A DNA stretch of 64,000 nt from Pigmentiphaga sp. Lineage in GTDB: Bacteria; Pseudomonadota; Gammaproteobacteria; Burkholderiales; Burkholderiaceae_B. The stretch spans positions 62,001 to 126,000 of the forward strand of contig JALOAI010000007.1 in assembly GCA_023228945.1 (NCBI GenBank), read 5' to 3'. Shown here one piece after another: positions 16,427 through 25,285 of the stretch. Position numbers and translations under genes: made by a program. The notes beneath the pieces were generated by a model. That model made no database searches. It saw only the letters and a list, made by a program, of their open reading frames with translations, and was not told the DNA's origin. How positions within the stretch are numbered: position 1 is the first letter of the stretch; each line of letters begins with the position of its first letter.

Positions 16427-17068
16427 ATGGAAAACGAATACAAACTGCTAAGCGGCGCGATGGTGACGCTGGCTCTGGCAACCGCCACCCTGGTTGTACT
16501 GCCCTACCTGCAGTTGTCCGATGTACAGCCGCCCGCCGAGCTCAAGCCCTATACCGACCAGCAGTTACGCGGCCGCGAGGTGTATATCGCCATGGGCTGC
16601 GTGTACTGCCATTCACAGCAGCCGCGCAGCCAATCGCAAGCGCCGGATTTCCAGCGCGGGTGGGGCCGGGCCTCGGTGGCGGGCGATTATTACTACGACC
16701 AGCCGCATTTGCTCGGCACGATGCGAACCGGGCCCGACCTGTTCAACATCGGGGCCCGCCAGCCCAGCGTCGACTGGAATCTTGGGCATCTTTACGAGCC
16801 GCGCGCCTATGTGCCGGGCAGCACGATGCCAGCCTTTCCTTTCATGTTCACCCTGAAGGATGAGGCGGAAGACGGCGACGTGGTGGTCAAGCTGCCATCC
16901 AGCCATCAGCCCTGGGGCAAGGTGGTCGTGGCCAAGCCGGAAGCCTTGGATCTAGTGCAGTACCTGATCGGGCTGGATCATACCTATCCCATCGAGGCGG
17001 GGATCGATCTTCCTACCCTGCCTGAAACCGCCAGGCAGGCGAGCGCACCGCAAGAGGCAACGGAATGA
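16427..17068 (+). CDS. Monohaem cytochrome c subunit, CcoO/FixO-like
   Basis: Membrane-anchored cytochrome c that feeds electrons to the oxidase. The 213-residue product has an N-terminal membrane helix (about 8-27), one haem site CVYCH preceded by GREVYIAMG, and the FixO-like stretch GTMRTGPDLFNIGAR. The distal methionine is probably in GSTMPAFPFMF. It starts two bases after subunit I and overlaps the next gene by 4 bp, so the three subunits form one translational unit. Confidence 0.88.
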   Translation: MENEYKLLSGAMVTLALATATLVVLPYLQLSDVQPPAELKPYTDQQLRGREVYIAMGCVYCHSQQPRSQSQAPDFQRGWGRASVAGDYYYDQPHLLGTMRTGPDLFNIGARQPSVDWNLGHLYEPRAYVPGSTMPAFPFMFTLKDEAEDGDVVVKLPSSHQPWGKVVVAKPEALDLVQYLIGLDHTYPIEAGIDLPTLPETARQASAPQEATE

Positions 17069-17649
17069 CGGAACCTCAATTCACCCAACAGCAACGCGAG
17101 CAACCCGAACCCGAAGAGGGCAGCCGCCAAGTGCCAGCGCTGGTGTTGACGATTATTGCCGCTTTGTTCATCTGGGCCGTCTACTATTTGTACGCCGATT
17201 ACAGCCCCATGCCGGCATTCTTGGGCGACAAGCGCGTGGCCGAGGATTTCGCGGTGCCGGCGGTGGCCGATGGCGGACAACTGTATACCGCCAACTGCGT
17301 CGCCTGCCACCAGGCGGGTGGCAACGGACTGCCCGGAGTCTTCCCGCCGCTTTCGGGCTCTGAATGGGTCGATGCCCCCGACCCAGGCGTGCTGATCCAG
17401 ATCATCCTGCACGGTGTGCAAGGGCCGCTGACGGTCGGGGGCGCCGAGTACAACGGACTCATGCCGCATTTTCACGATAAGTTTTCAGATCAGGAGCTGG
17501 CCGCCATCGTGAACCATATCCGTACCAGCTTTGGCAACTCGGCGCCCAAAACCGATGCGGCGTATGTGGCCCAGGTGCGCGAAGCCAGCAAAGATCAGAC
17601 CACGCCCTGGAAGGGCGATGAGGATCTGCGGCCCTTGCTCCAACCCTAG
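17065..17649 (+). CDS. Membrane-anchored monohaem cytochrome c (CcoP-like role)
   Basis: A 194-residue protein with a Gln/Glu-rich cytoplasmic start, one transmembrane helix (about residues 29-47) and a single cytochrome c domain with CVACH preceded by GGQLYTAN; the axial methionine is likely in NGLMPHF. Standard CcoP has two haem sites, so this is a shorter, single-haem third subunit. Overlap with the CcoO-like gene (ATGA) shows coupling. Fifteen bases separate it from the SCO gene. Confidence 0.83.
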   Translation: MTEPQFTQQQREQPEPEEGSRQVPALVLTIIAALFIWAVYYLYADYSPMPAFLGDKRVAEDFAVPAVADGGQLYTANCVACHQAGGNGLPGVFPPLSGSEWVDAPDPGVLIQIILHGVQGPLTVGGAEYNGLMPHFHDKFSDQELAAIVNHIRTSFGNSAPKTDAAYVAQVREASKDQTTPWKGDEDLRPLLQP

Positions 17650-17663
17650 GGCCGGAGCAAGAC

Positions 17664-18431
17664 ATGCGATGGTTCCTGGCCCTGGTGCTTGCCCTGCTCG
17701 CGGGAGCAGGAGCGCTCTATGGCCTGACCGACGGTTTTACCGCCGTTACCGCCGAATCGGCTCGCCGCCAGGCGGTGGCCCGGCAGCCGCGTCCGATTCA
17801 CGATGCCCGTATCATCAACACCAAGGATGGCGCTGCTTCGTTGCTTGGTGAGCTGGAAGCCGATGGCCGTGTGGCTATCGTCAATTTCTTCTACACGCGA
17901 TGCATTTCCCTGTGCCTGGCGCAGGGTTCCGTCACCCAGCGGGTGCAGGAAGCCATCGCGGCGCAAGGGTTGCAGTCGCAGGTGCGGCTGCTGAGCATCA
18001 GCTTCGACTCCCGCGACCGCGCGCCCGACCTCGGCCGCTATGCATCGAGCATGCGCGCCGATCCGGCCATATGGCGGTTCTGGTCTTTTGAGCAATCTCG
18101 GCAGCGCGATGCGCTGTTGCGCCAGTTTGGCATCACCGTCATACCCGCGCCTTTTGGGGATTTCGAGCATAACGCCGCACTGCATGTCGTCACGCCGGAC
18201 GGGCGGCTGGCCGGCATCGTCGATCTGGATGAGCCCGGGCTGGCGTTGGCGCTGGCTAAAAAACTGTCCGCGCCCGGCAAAATCCGTCTCGCTGGCCAGG
18301 CCACCGCGTTGAATGAAAGCCACGCCGGCGCAGCCGCGGTGGTGCCGCAGGCGACCGGCAGGAAAGGATCTTCGCACCATCGGCGCGGCCTCGCCGGAAC
18401 CGGCGGTTCCAGCCAAAAGGACCCATCATGA
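17664..18431 (+). CDS. SCO1/SenC-type copper chaperone
   Basis: SCO proteins deliver copper to respiratory oxidases. The 255-residue product has an N-terminal signal/anchor helix, a thioredoxin-like fold, and the copper-binding C-x3-C in FFYTRCISLCLAQG. A histidine in NAALHVV matches the third SCO ligand. GGAG lies ahead of the ATG at 17664. The C-terminal ~45 residues are a low-complexity Gly/Ser/His tail not needed for the fold. It overlaps the next gene by 4 bp. Its place in the cassette suggests it loads Cu-B of the adjacent oxidase. Confidence 0.85.
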   Translation: MRWFLALVLALLAGAGALYGLTDGFTAVTAESARRQAVARQPRPIHDARIINTKDGAASLLGELEADGRVAIVNFFYTRCISLCLAQGSVTQRVQEAIAAQGLQSQVRLLSISFDSRDRAPDLGRYASSMRADPAIWRFWSFEQSRQRDALLRQFGITVIPAPFGDFEHNAALHVVTPDGRLAGIVDLDEPGLALALAKKLSAPGKIRLAGQATALNESHAGAAAVVPQATGRKGSSHHRRGLAGTGGSSQKDPS

Positions 18432-19015
18432 TCCCACGGCCCCCCGCAGTGGTGTTCTCGATGCTGGCCGTGGCGTGCCTGGCCGTGGCGCTGGGCGCGC
18501 ATCGACCGCTTACCGCCTCGATGAGCTTGCATATGCTGGTACAAATTCCCTTGCTGGTTCTGGCGGGGGTGTTCGCCGAACGGGCGGTGTGGCACCGTGG
18601 CAAAACGTCCACCCATGAAGCCGCCAGCCTCAAGCGCAAGTTATGGTCTTATAACGAATACGGCGTGCCGGGTTTGCTGCTGGCCAGCCTGATCGGCGCG
18701 GCGTGGATGATACCCAAGGCCTTGGACGACGCCTTGACCGACTGGCGCGTCGCCGCGTTCAAGTATGTTGGCCTGCCGATCGGCGGCTGGGTGCTCGGTG
18801 CCTCGGTGCGTCGGGCACCAGCGATCATCCAGGTGTTTTTTCTTGGCAATTTTTGCTGGATGAGCGCCATCGTCGGCATGCTTTACCTGGACCAGCCGGT
18901 ACGGCTGTGCAACGCCTACTCATTGAGCGACCAGGACTGGGCCGGTCGTGGCCTGATTGTCCTGGCCGTCATGCTGCCGCTGGCCTGGTTATGGCGAAGG
19001 CCAAGATTGTTCTAA
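18428..19015 (+). CDS. Multi-pass membrane protein of the oxidase cassette, family not recognised
   Basis: A 195-residue hydrophobic protein with about five predicted membrane spans (roughly 8-25, 33-50, 76-95, 115-135, 140-160, and a last one near 172-190). It starts with AAGGA upstream and overlaps the SCO gene by 4 bp. An N-terminal SLHMLVQIPLLVLAG stretch is faintly like CtaG-type assembly factors, but this is not enough to name it. As the last gene of the cassette, it may help assemble the oxidase or anchor it. Only 14 bp separate its stop from the pqiB stop on the other strand. Confidence 0.7.
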   Translation: MIPRPPAVVFSMLAVACLAVALGAHRPLTASMSLHMLVQIPLLVLAGVFAERAVWHRGKTSTHEAASLKRKLWSYNEYGVPGLLLASLIGAAWMIPKALDDALTDWRVAAFKYVGLPIGGWVLGASVRRAPAIIQVFFLGNFCWMSAIVGMLYLDQPVRLCNAYSLSDQDWAGRGLIVLAVMLPLAWLWRRPRLF

Positions 19016-19029
19016 AGCCTCCGCATTCA

Positions 19030-20664
19030 TCAGCGTCCCCGGATCAGGGCATCGGGATGGGTCTGCAGATAATCGGCCAGGTTGCGCAGCGAGCGGGCGG
19101 CGCGCGTCATTTCTTGCAACGCCTGTTCGGAGTTGATCATCAGGGGCGCGTCGGTGGCCAGCAAGCGCTGGATTTCAAGCAGGGCCTGCGTGCCTTGGCG
19201 CAGCATGGCCTGGGCTTCGGGGGCGACTTGTTTGTCCAGGCGCTGAATCATGCGGGTGGTCTCGGCCAGCAGACGTTCGGCGCTTTGGCCGATCTCATCG
19301 ATCGGGAAGGCTTCGATTTTGGTCAGGATACCGCTAAGACGTTGCTGGAGCTGAGTGAGTTCGCCGGGTATGGTCGGGATGGCAAAGGGTTCGGCCCCGT
19401 CGTTCAGTGCCACCGCCTTGGCATCCGGGAAGGTGTCGATCACCACGTACAGTTGGCCCGTGAGAAGGTTGCTGGTGCGCAGCTGCGCGCGCAGGCCGTT
19501 TTCGATCATGGGCTCGAACAGATTACGGGCGTGCAGCTCGTCGCGGGCATAGCGTTCGGCGGTTTCGTACACGGGGCCCAGCCGGCGCGGGTAGAGATTG
19601 GCGTCGACCAGGGCGTAGAAACGGCGCTGCTCGATGTCGTAATCCAGGGTGATGGCCGTGACCTCGCCGAGCTTGAGGCCCTTGAAATCCACGCCGGCGC
19701 CCACCGACAGACCGCGGATGGATTGGTCGAAACGCATGCGCACCGGCAGCACCACGCTGTCGGGTACGGCGCGCGCCGCGGTTTCGCTGGCGTAGAGCGG
19801 GAAGGCCGTATTGTTGTCGGCGCGCGCTTCATCGCCTTCGCCAAATGGCTCGAAGGCGACGCCGCCCAGCGCGATCGAGAGCAACGATTGCGTACGCAGC
19901 GTGAGGCCTTCCGCGCCGATCGTCAGGTCGATGCCGCTGGCGTCCCAGAAACGGGCGCTGGTGGTCACGAACCGATCATAAGGCGCTTCAACGAAAATCT
20001 GGATGTCGACATCGATGCCGGTCGGATCGAGCTGATAGCCGATCACCTGGCCCACCTTGATGTAGCGGAAGTACACCGGCGAGCCGACGTCCAGCGAGCC
20101 CAGGTTGGCGGCGTCGAGCATGAAATGTGTGCCCGAACGGTCGGTGGTGATCTCGGGCGGCGTTTCCAGGCCACGGAAATGCGTTTGCGTCGGCAGCATA
20201 CCCTCGACGGCGCCGGCGGGCAGGTCGGCTTCGATGTACGCGCCCGAGAGCAGGGTACCGAGCCCGGAGACGCCGCTGAAGCTCATGCGCGGCCGCACCA
20301 CCCAGAAGCGGGCGCCCTGGCTGGCGAGTTCTTCCGCGTGTTTATCGATGTCCGCCGTCACTTCCACCGAGCCCCAGTCTTCGCTGAGCTCGATGTGGCT
20401 GACCGTGCCCACGGTCACGTCTTTGTAACGCACCTGCGTCTTGCCCACCTCCAGTCCCTGGGCGGTCTGGAAGGTGATGACGATCTGCGGACCGCGCTCC
20501 AGCCAGTCGCGCACCAGCAGCGTGGCGCCGACGAGGGCGGCCACCAGCGGAACCAGCCAGATCCAGGAAATGCGGCTTGGCCGCCGCACGATGGCGGGCT
20601 CGACGTAAGCGTCGGCGGGCTTGGACGGGTCAGCGTTCTGTCCCTGGAGATCGGTTTCGGTCAC
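19030..20664 (-). CDS. pqiB: PqiB, MCE-domain lipid-transport protein
   Basis: Inner-membrane-anchored periplasmic protein whose three MCE domains form a needle-like tunnel between inner and outer membranes. The 544-residue product has a short acidic N-terminus, one transmembrane helix (ISWIWLVPLVAALVGATLLV, about 32-51) and repeated MCE-type segments with V..G..VRYKDVTVG, VYFRYIKVGQVIGY and VDFKGLKLGEV marking the three domains. The coiled C-terminus forms the tunnel. Its 5' end overlaps pqiA by 35 bp. The partner pqiC does not follow it; the oxidase cassette does. Confidence 0.95.
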   Translation of the reverse strand: MTETDLQGQNADPSKPADAYVEPAIVRRPSRISWIWLVPLVAALVGATLLVRDWLERGPQIVITFQTAQGLEVGKTQVRYKDVTVGTVSHIELSEDWGSVEVTADIDKHAEELASQGARFWVVRPRMSFSGVSGLGTLLSGAYIEADLPAGAVEGMLPTQTHFRGLETPPEITTDRSGTHFMLDAANLGSLDVGSPVYFRYIKVGQVIGYQLDPTGIDVDIQIFVEAPYDRFVTTSARFWDASGIDLTIGAEGLTLRTQSLLSIALGGVAFEPFGEGDEARADNNTAFPLYASETAARAVPDSVVLPVRMRFDQSIRGLSVGAGVDFKGLKLGEVTAITLDYDIEQRRFYALVDANLYPRRLGPVYETAERYARDELHARNLFEPMIENGLRAQLRTSNLLTGQLYVVIDTFPDAKAVALNDGAEPFAIPTIPGELTQLQQRLSGILTKIEAFPIDEIGQSAERLLAETTRMIQRLDKQVAPEAQAMLRQGTQALLEIQRLLATDAPLMINSEQALQEMTRAARSLRNLADYLQTHPDALIRGR

Positions 20665-21979
20665 GGCACGAAGAAGCGGGCGGGGAGGAGGGATCGGAAA
20701 GCGGAGCGGGCTGGGCGTAATCCCAGCCGACCCGGGGATCGAAGGCCATCGCCGAGAGCATGGTGAGCACCACCACCATGCCGAAGGCGCCGGCGGCCAC
20801 GCCGGCTTCGATGGTCATCAAGCCCGAGAAGTGGGCGAGCGCTGTTAATAGCAGGACGACGAAGACGTCGAGCATGGACCACTGGCCCACGAACTCGACG
20901 ACCCGGTAGAGTTGCCCGCGCGCGGCGAGGTTGCCCCGCCAGCGCCATTGCGTGGCCAGCAGCAGGCAGGCCAGGGCCAGCATCTTGCCCAACGGCACCA
21001 CGAAGCTGGCGATGAAAACGATGAGGGCGAGATCCCACGAGCCCAGCCGGGCGAGCTCGATGACGCCGCCGAGGATGGTGTGCTGGCTGTTGCCCAGCAG
21101 CGGCGAGTCGATCACCATGATCGGCAAAAGATTGGCCGGCAGATAGAGAATCGCGGCCGTCAGAAGCAAGGCCCAGGAGCGGGCCAGCCAATCGGGCTTG
21201 CGCCAATGCAGCGCGGCCTGGCAGCGCAGGCATCGCCGATGGCCGCCGCCGGGCAGCGGCTGTACCTGGCCGCAGGCGTGGCAGGCGGTCAACGCCTGCC
21301 CGGGGCGCGGTGCGGGCTGGTACACGGCCACCAGCCGTTCACGCTCGGCCAGCCGCCAGAGCAGGCGCGGCGTCAGGCGCCCCAGCATGGTAATCAGGAT
21401 GGTGAGTATGGCAAAGCCCGCCATGCCCGGTTGCAGTTCGACGCTGGCCAGGCCCGCCAGCTTGACCAGCGCCACCAACACGGCCAGAACGAACACCGGC
21501 ACCATGCTCCAGGGCCGGATCCAGCCCAGCAGCCGCAGGCTGGATATCAGGTCCACCGAGGTACGCCGGAGGCAAAGGTAAACGAGGATATGCAGCAGTA
21601 GCAGAATCTGCAGTCCCGGCAAAACGATGGCGACCAGCCCGCAGAGCGCGGCCACCAGCGGATGGCCGGTTTGCCAGGCCAGGATGACGGCCTGGCCCAG
21701 CGTGGCGCTGCGCACCTGGCCCTGCACCGCGACGCTGGCCACCGGAAAGGCGTTGGCGATGAGAAACACCACCAGCGCGGCGAGCGTCAGCGCCAGCCAA
21801 TCATGGGGAGTGAGGCGGCTATAGCGCTGCAGGAGCGCGCCGCAGCGTCCGCAGGCCGCGGTTTCATTGGGCTGGAGGATGACCTCGCGATGAATGGCCG
21901 CGCAGTGTTCACAGGCCATGAGCGGCGGTCGTAGCGCACTGACGGACGGATCGTGAGGGTCCAAGCCGCGGAGCGCCAT
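20630..21979 (-). CDS. pqiA: PqiA, paraquat-inducible inner-membrane protein
   Basis: PqiA is the polytopic partner of PqiB. The 449-residue product has two homologous halves, each opening with a zinc-ribbon-like pair of CxxC motifs (CEHCA...CGRCGALL and CHACGQ...CLRCQAAL), followed by about four transmembrane helices each. The ATG at 21979 starts MALRGLDPHD; the true start could also be the ATG just before CEHC. Its start nearly touches the stop of the LysE-type gene upstream, so these may share a transcript. Confidence 0.92.
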   Translation of the reverse strand: MALRGLDPHDPSVSALRPPLMACEHCAAIHREVILQPNETAACGRCGALLQRYSRLTPHDWLALTLAALVVFLIANAFPVASVAVQGQVRSATLGQAVILAWQTGHPLVAALCGLVAIVLPGLQILLLLHILVYLCLRRTSVDLISSLRLLGWIRPWSMVPVFVLAVLVALVKLAGLASVELQPGMAGFAILTILITMLGRLTPRLLWRLAERERLVAVYQPAPRPGQALTACHACGQVQPLPGGGHRRCLRCQAALHWRKPDWLARSWALLLTAAILYLPANLLPIMVIDSPLLGNSQHTILGGVIELARLGSWDLALIVFIASFVVPLGKMLALACLLLATQWRWRGNLAARGQLYRVVEFVGQWSMLDVFVVLLLTALAHFSGLMTIEAGVAAGAFGMVVVLTMLSAMAFDPRVGWDYAQPAPLSDPSSPPASSCRDRNRSPGTER

Positions 21980-21983
21980 GCCA

Positions 21984-22610
21984 TCAGACCCGCCGGAAAG
22001 TGGCCAGCCACACCGCCGCCAGCACGAACAGGCTGCCAAAACAGCGATTCAGCCAACGAACGTGATGCGCTTGTTTCAAATAGCGCAGCAAATGCGCCGC
22101 CAGTGCCGTATACAAGCCCATCGCGATGAGGTCGACGGAGGCCATGGTGCCGCCGATGATCACATACTGCGACCAGAGCGTTTGCGCCGGGTCGATGAAC
22201 TGCGGCACCACCGCCAGCAAAAACACCGTGCCCTTGGGGTTCATGGCGTTGATCAGGAAGCCGCGGGCCACCAATTGGCGGATGGGCTCGCGCTGCGGCG
22301 CGATGGCGTGGGCGGTGACCGGCGCGGCATCCGTACGCCACTGGCGCCACCCGAGATAGACCAGATACGCCACTCCCAGCCATTTCACCGCGGCGAACGC
22401 GAGTTCGGATGCGCTCAGCAGGGCCCCGAGGCCGATGCCAACCACCACGAGTTGCGCCAGGATGCCCAGCACCAGGCCGATGGTATTCCAGTAGCCTCGG
22501 GAGAAGCCGCAACGCAGGCCGGCCGACATGGCCGCCACCGCGCCGACGCCGGGCGACAGCGAGATCGCCCAGGTGGCGGCAAACAAGGCCAGCCAAGTGG
22601 AGAGTGTCAC
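21984..22610 (-). CDS. LysE/RhtB-family amino-acid exporter
   Basis: A 208-residue membrane protein with about six helices. The LSPGVGAVAAMSAGLRCGFSRG segment near the N-terminus and the FLINAMNPKGTVFLL motif in the middle are typical of LysE/RhtB translocators, which export amino acids or related metabolites by proton exchange. The substrate cannot be read from sequence. It sits between rhlE and pqiA on the same strand with a 5-bp gap to pqiA. Confidence 0.9.
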   Translation of the reverse strand: MTLSTWLALFAATWAISLSPGVGAVAAMSAGLRCGFSRGYWNTIGLVLGILAQLVVVGIGLGALLSASELAFAAVKWLGVAYLVYLGWRQWRTDAAPVTAHAIAPQREPIRQLVARGFLINAMNPKGTVFLLAVVPQFIDPAQTLWSQYVIIGGTMASVDLIAMGLYTALAAHLLRYLKQAHHVRWLNRCFGSLFVLAAVWLATFRRV

Positions 22611-22628
22611 GGCGAAGCCTGCGCGTGC

Positions 22629-24158
22629 TTAGCGGCCGAGCAACGCCGCTCGGGGAGGCCGCTGGCCGGCGCCCGATTTGCGTGAGGCATCTTGCCGAGG
22701 TTGCGCGGCGCGCCGCGGACCGGCCTCGTTGCGGGCCTGGCCAGAGGGCCGTGCCGCCTGGCTTTCGCGTTGGGGCCGGCCATTGTCGCGCGCCGCGGCG
22801 GGTTGCCGGGCGGAAGAGGGCGCCGTCCGGTTCGCCGCCGCTTGCCGGCCGCCGCCGGCGTCGGCCGTCTGGGCGGGACGCGACGACGGCTGGCGTGGTT
22901 CCGGCGACCGGCGTTCCGGCTGGCGCCGATCGCCGCGACGCTCCTGCGGTTGTCCCGCGCGGCCGCGCCGCTCGCTCGGGTGGCTGGCCTCGGCCGCGGC
23001 GGGGGCCGGCGCGGAAAGATCGAAGTCGGCCAGGGGCAGGCGATCGATCGGGCGCTTGATCAGCTTCTCGATCGCGGCCAGCAGCTTGATCTCGTCGCGG
23101 TCGACCAGCGACAGCGCCGAGCCGGCGGCACCTGCGCGGCCGGTGCGGCCGATACGGTGGACATAGTCTTCCGGCACATTGGGCAACTCGAAGTTGACGA
23201 CCTGCGGCAGTTGATCGATATCCAGCCCCCGCGCCGCGATGTCGGTGGCGACCAGCACCGGGACGTCGCCATTCTTGAAACCTTCCAGCGCCCGGGTGCG
23301 GGCCGATTGGCTCTTGTTGCCATGGATGGCGGCGGCGCCGATGCCGTCGCGCAAGAGTTTCTCGGCCAGCCGGTTGGCGCCGTGCTTGGTGCGCGTGAAC
23401 ACCAGCACCTGGCGCCAATCGTGCCGGCGGATCAGGTGGCTGAGGGCATCGCGCTTGAGATGCTGGGGCACCAGGTGCACGCTTTGGTCCACGCGTTCGG
23501 CGGTGGTGTTGCGCGCCGCGACCGAGACTTCGCGCGGATCGCGCAGCACACCTTGCGCGAGTTGGCGGATTTCGTCGGAAAACGTGGCCGAGAACAACAG
23601 CGTCTGGCGAGCTTTGGGCAGCAGGGCGAGGATCTTGCGGATGTCGCGGATGAAGCCCATGTCGAGCATGCGGTCGGCTTCGTCGAGCACCAGGATGGAC
23701 ACCCCGGAGAGATCGACGGTTTTCTGGCCGACGTGATCGAGCAGGCGGCCGGGGGTGGCCACGAGGATATCAAGGGGCTTGCGCAAGGCCGCGATTTGCG
23801 GGTTGATGTTGACGCCGCCGAACATCACCAGCGATTTCAGGGGAACATGGCGGCCATAGGTTTGCACCGAGGCTTCGACCTGGGCGGCCAGTTCGCGGGT
23901 GGGAGTCAGGATGAGGCAGCGCGGGCGGCCGGGTTTGGCGCCGCGCTCGGTGTGCAGCAGCCGCTGCAGCACCGGGAGGGTAAAGCCCGCGGTTTTGCCA
24001 GTGCCCGTTTGTGCGGCGGCCAGCAGGTCGTGCCCGTCGAGCACGACCGGGATGGCCTGGTGCTGGATGGGCGTGGGCTGGGTATAGCCGGTCTCGGTCA
24101 CGGCGCGCAGCAAAGCGGGATCGAGGCCGAGATCGGCGAAGGTAATACTGGAGGTCAT
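22629..24158 (-). CDS. rhlE: DEAD-box RNA helicase, RhlE type
   Basis: A 509-residue cytoplasmic RNA helicase. Motifs in order: Q motif TQPTPIQHQAIP, motif I AAQTGTGKT, motif Ia PTRELA, motif II DEAD (VLDEADRML), motif III SAT, motif V ATDIAARGLDID and motif VI HRIGRTGRAG. The start MTSSITFADLGLDPALL at 24158 is typical of RhlE. After about residue 385 it continues into a long Arg/Gln/Ala/Pro-rich basic tail of some 125 residues, presumably an RNA-binding, disordered extension. Such proteins act in ribosome assembly and RNA turnover, especially in the cold. Confidence 0.95.
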   Translation of the reverse strand: MTSSITFADLGLDPALLRAVTETGYTQPTPIQHQAIPVVLDGHDLLAAAQTGTGKTAGFTLPVLQRLLHTERGAKPGRPRCLILTPTRELAAQVEASVQTYGRHVPLKSLVMFGGVNINPQIAALRKPLDILVATPGRLLDHVGQKTVDLSGVSILVLDEADRMLDMGFIRDIRKILALLPKARQTLLFSATFSDEIRQLAQGVLRDPREVSVAARNTTAERVDQSVHLVPQHLKRDALSHLIRRHDWRQVLVFTRTKHGANRLAEKLLRDGIGAAAIHGNKSQSARTRALEGFKNGDVPVLVATDIAARGLDIDQLPQVVNFELPNVPEDYVHRIGRTGRAGAAGSALSLVDRDEIKLLAAIEKLIKRPIDRLPLADFDLSAPAPAAAEASHPSERRGRAGQPQERRGDRRQPERRSPEPRQPSSRPAQTADAGGGRQAAANRTAPSSARQPAAARDNGRPQRESQAARPSGQARNEAGPRRAAQPRQDASRKSGAGQRPPRAALLGR

Positions 24159-24323
24159 GGAGGAGTCCGACGACGGCCCGCCAGCGGCTGACACGTACGA
24201 AACGCGGCAGGCTGGCTCCAATCCGAGGCAGACGGGATAGGGGAGACACAGGGTGCGCGGCCTGATTGGACGAAGCGGCACCATCCGCCATTCTACACGC
24301 TGGCGGCGTCTTGGTGCCGTATC

Positions 24324-25244
24324 TCAGGCGGGATCGCGCCGCCGGCTGATCGCACTGACCGGAATCAGGGTTTCCTGGCCCTGGCGGCGGGTGTTGGCAC
24401 GCCAGGCGTGGCCATAGGCCACCTCCAGCGTCAGCCGCAAATGGCCATCGGGGCCGCGCTGGGCTTCCAGGGCGTCGAGCAGGCGCTGGCGGAAGCCGCG
24501 CCCCGCCAGCCCCGGATGGCGGCCACGAGCCGGATTGCCACCCAGGCGGCGCACGTCGGCCAGTAGCTCCGCGGCGTCGGAATAGGTAAGCGTGAGGGTT
24601 TCCTGGTCCATCACCGGATCGGCAAAACCGTTCTCGAGCAAGAGATCGCCGAAATCGTGCATGTCGACCAGTGGCAGGGTGGCGGTGGCCAGACCGGCCT
24701 CGGCGACGGCGGCGCGGACCTCGCGCAGCGTGGCAGGGCCGTAAGTGGAGAACATCGCCAGCCCTTGCGGCCGCAGGACGCGAAACCATTCGGCGAACAC
24801 CTGGTGTGGCCGGGGATGCCAATGCAGGGCCAGATTGGACCAGACCAGATCCACGGTTTCGTCGGACAGCGGGGTGCGGGCGAGGTCGCCAACGAGAAAG
24901 CGGGTTTCGGGCCGGGCCGCATTCCGGCCCAACCAGCGGCGCCAGCCGTCGGGCTTGGCGCCGTGGGCGGCCCTCCCGGCCTCCAGCGCTCGTGCAGACT
25001 GATCCAGGCCGTGATAGATCGCGTCGGGGTAGCGGGCGCGCAAGCCGGCGATGGCGGTGCCGGCGCCGCAGCCGGCATCGAGCAGGGCCGCCGGCGCCAG
25101 CCGGATGTAGGCCAGCCGTTCCAGCATGCGGTTGCCGATCTCCTGGTGCAGAAAAGCGGCATCGCGCCAAGGCTGGCGGCGCTCGAACTGCAACGCCACG
25201 TGGCGGGGATCGATAGCCAGATCGGGAGGCGGTGAGTGTGACAT
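24324..25244 (-). CDS. bioC: BioC-like SAM-dependent methyltransferase
   Basis: A 306-residue class I methyltransferase. Motif I is LLDAGCGAGTAI; VDLVWSNLALHW follows as motif IV, and the FAEWFRVLRPQGLAMFSTYGP stretch is typical of BioC, the malonyl-ACP O-methyltransferase that starts pimeloyl synthesis for biotin. The N-terminal IDPRHVALQFERR also fits BioC. No other bio genes are in the window, so the pathway assignment rests on sequence alone. The ATG at 25244 is chosen because homology begins there; it is divergent from comF, with 41 bp between. Confidence 0.8.
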   Translation of the reverse strand: MSHSPPPDLAIDPRHVALQFERRQPWRDAAFLHQEIGNRMLERLAYIRLAPAALLDAGCGAGTAIAGLRARYPDAIYHGLDQSARALEAGRAAHGAKPDGWRRWLGRNAARPETRFLVGDLARTPLSDETVDLVWSNLALHWHPRPHQVFAEWFRVLRPQGLAMFSTYGPATLREVRAAVAEAGLATATLPLVDMHDFGDLLLENGFADPVMDQETLTLTYSDAAELLADVRRLGGNPARGRHPGLAGRGFRQRLLDALEAQRGPDGHLRLTLEVAYGHAWRANTRRQGQETLIPVSAISRRRDPA

Positions 25245-25285
25245 GAAGAGGCGCGATGCGCTTGTGAAGACTCTCGACCCCCTGG

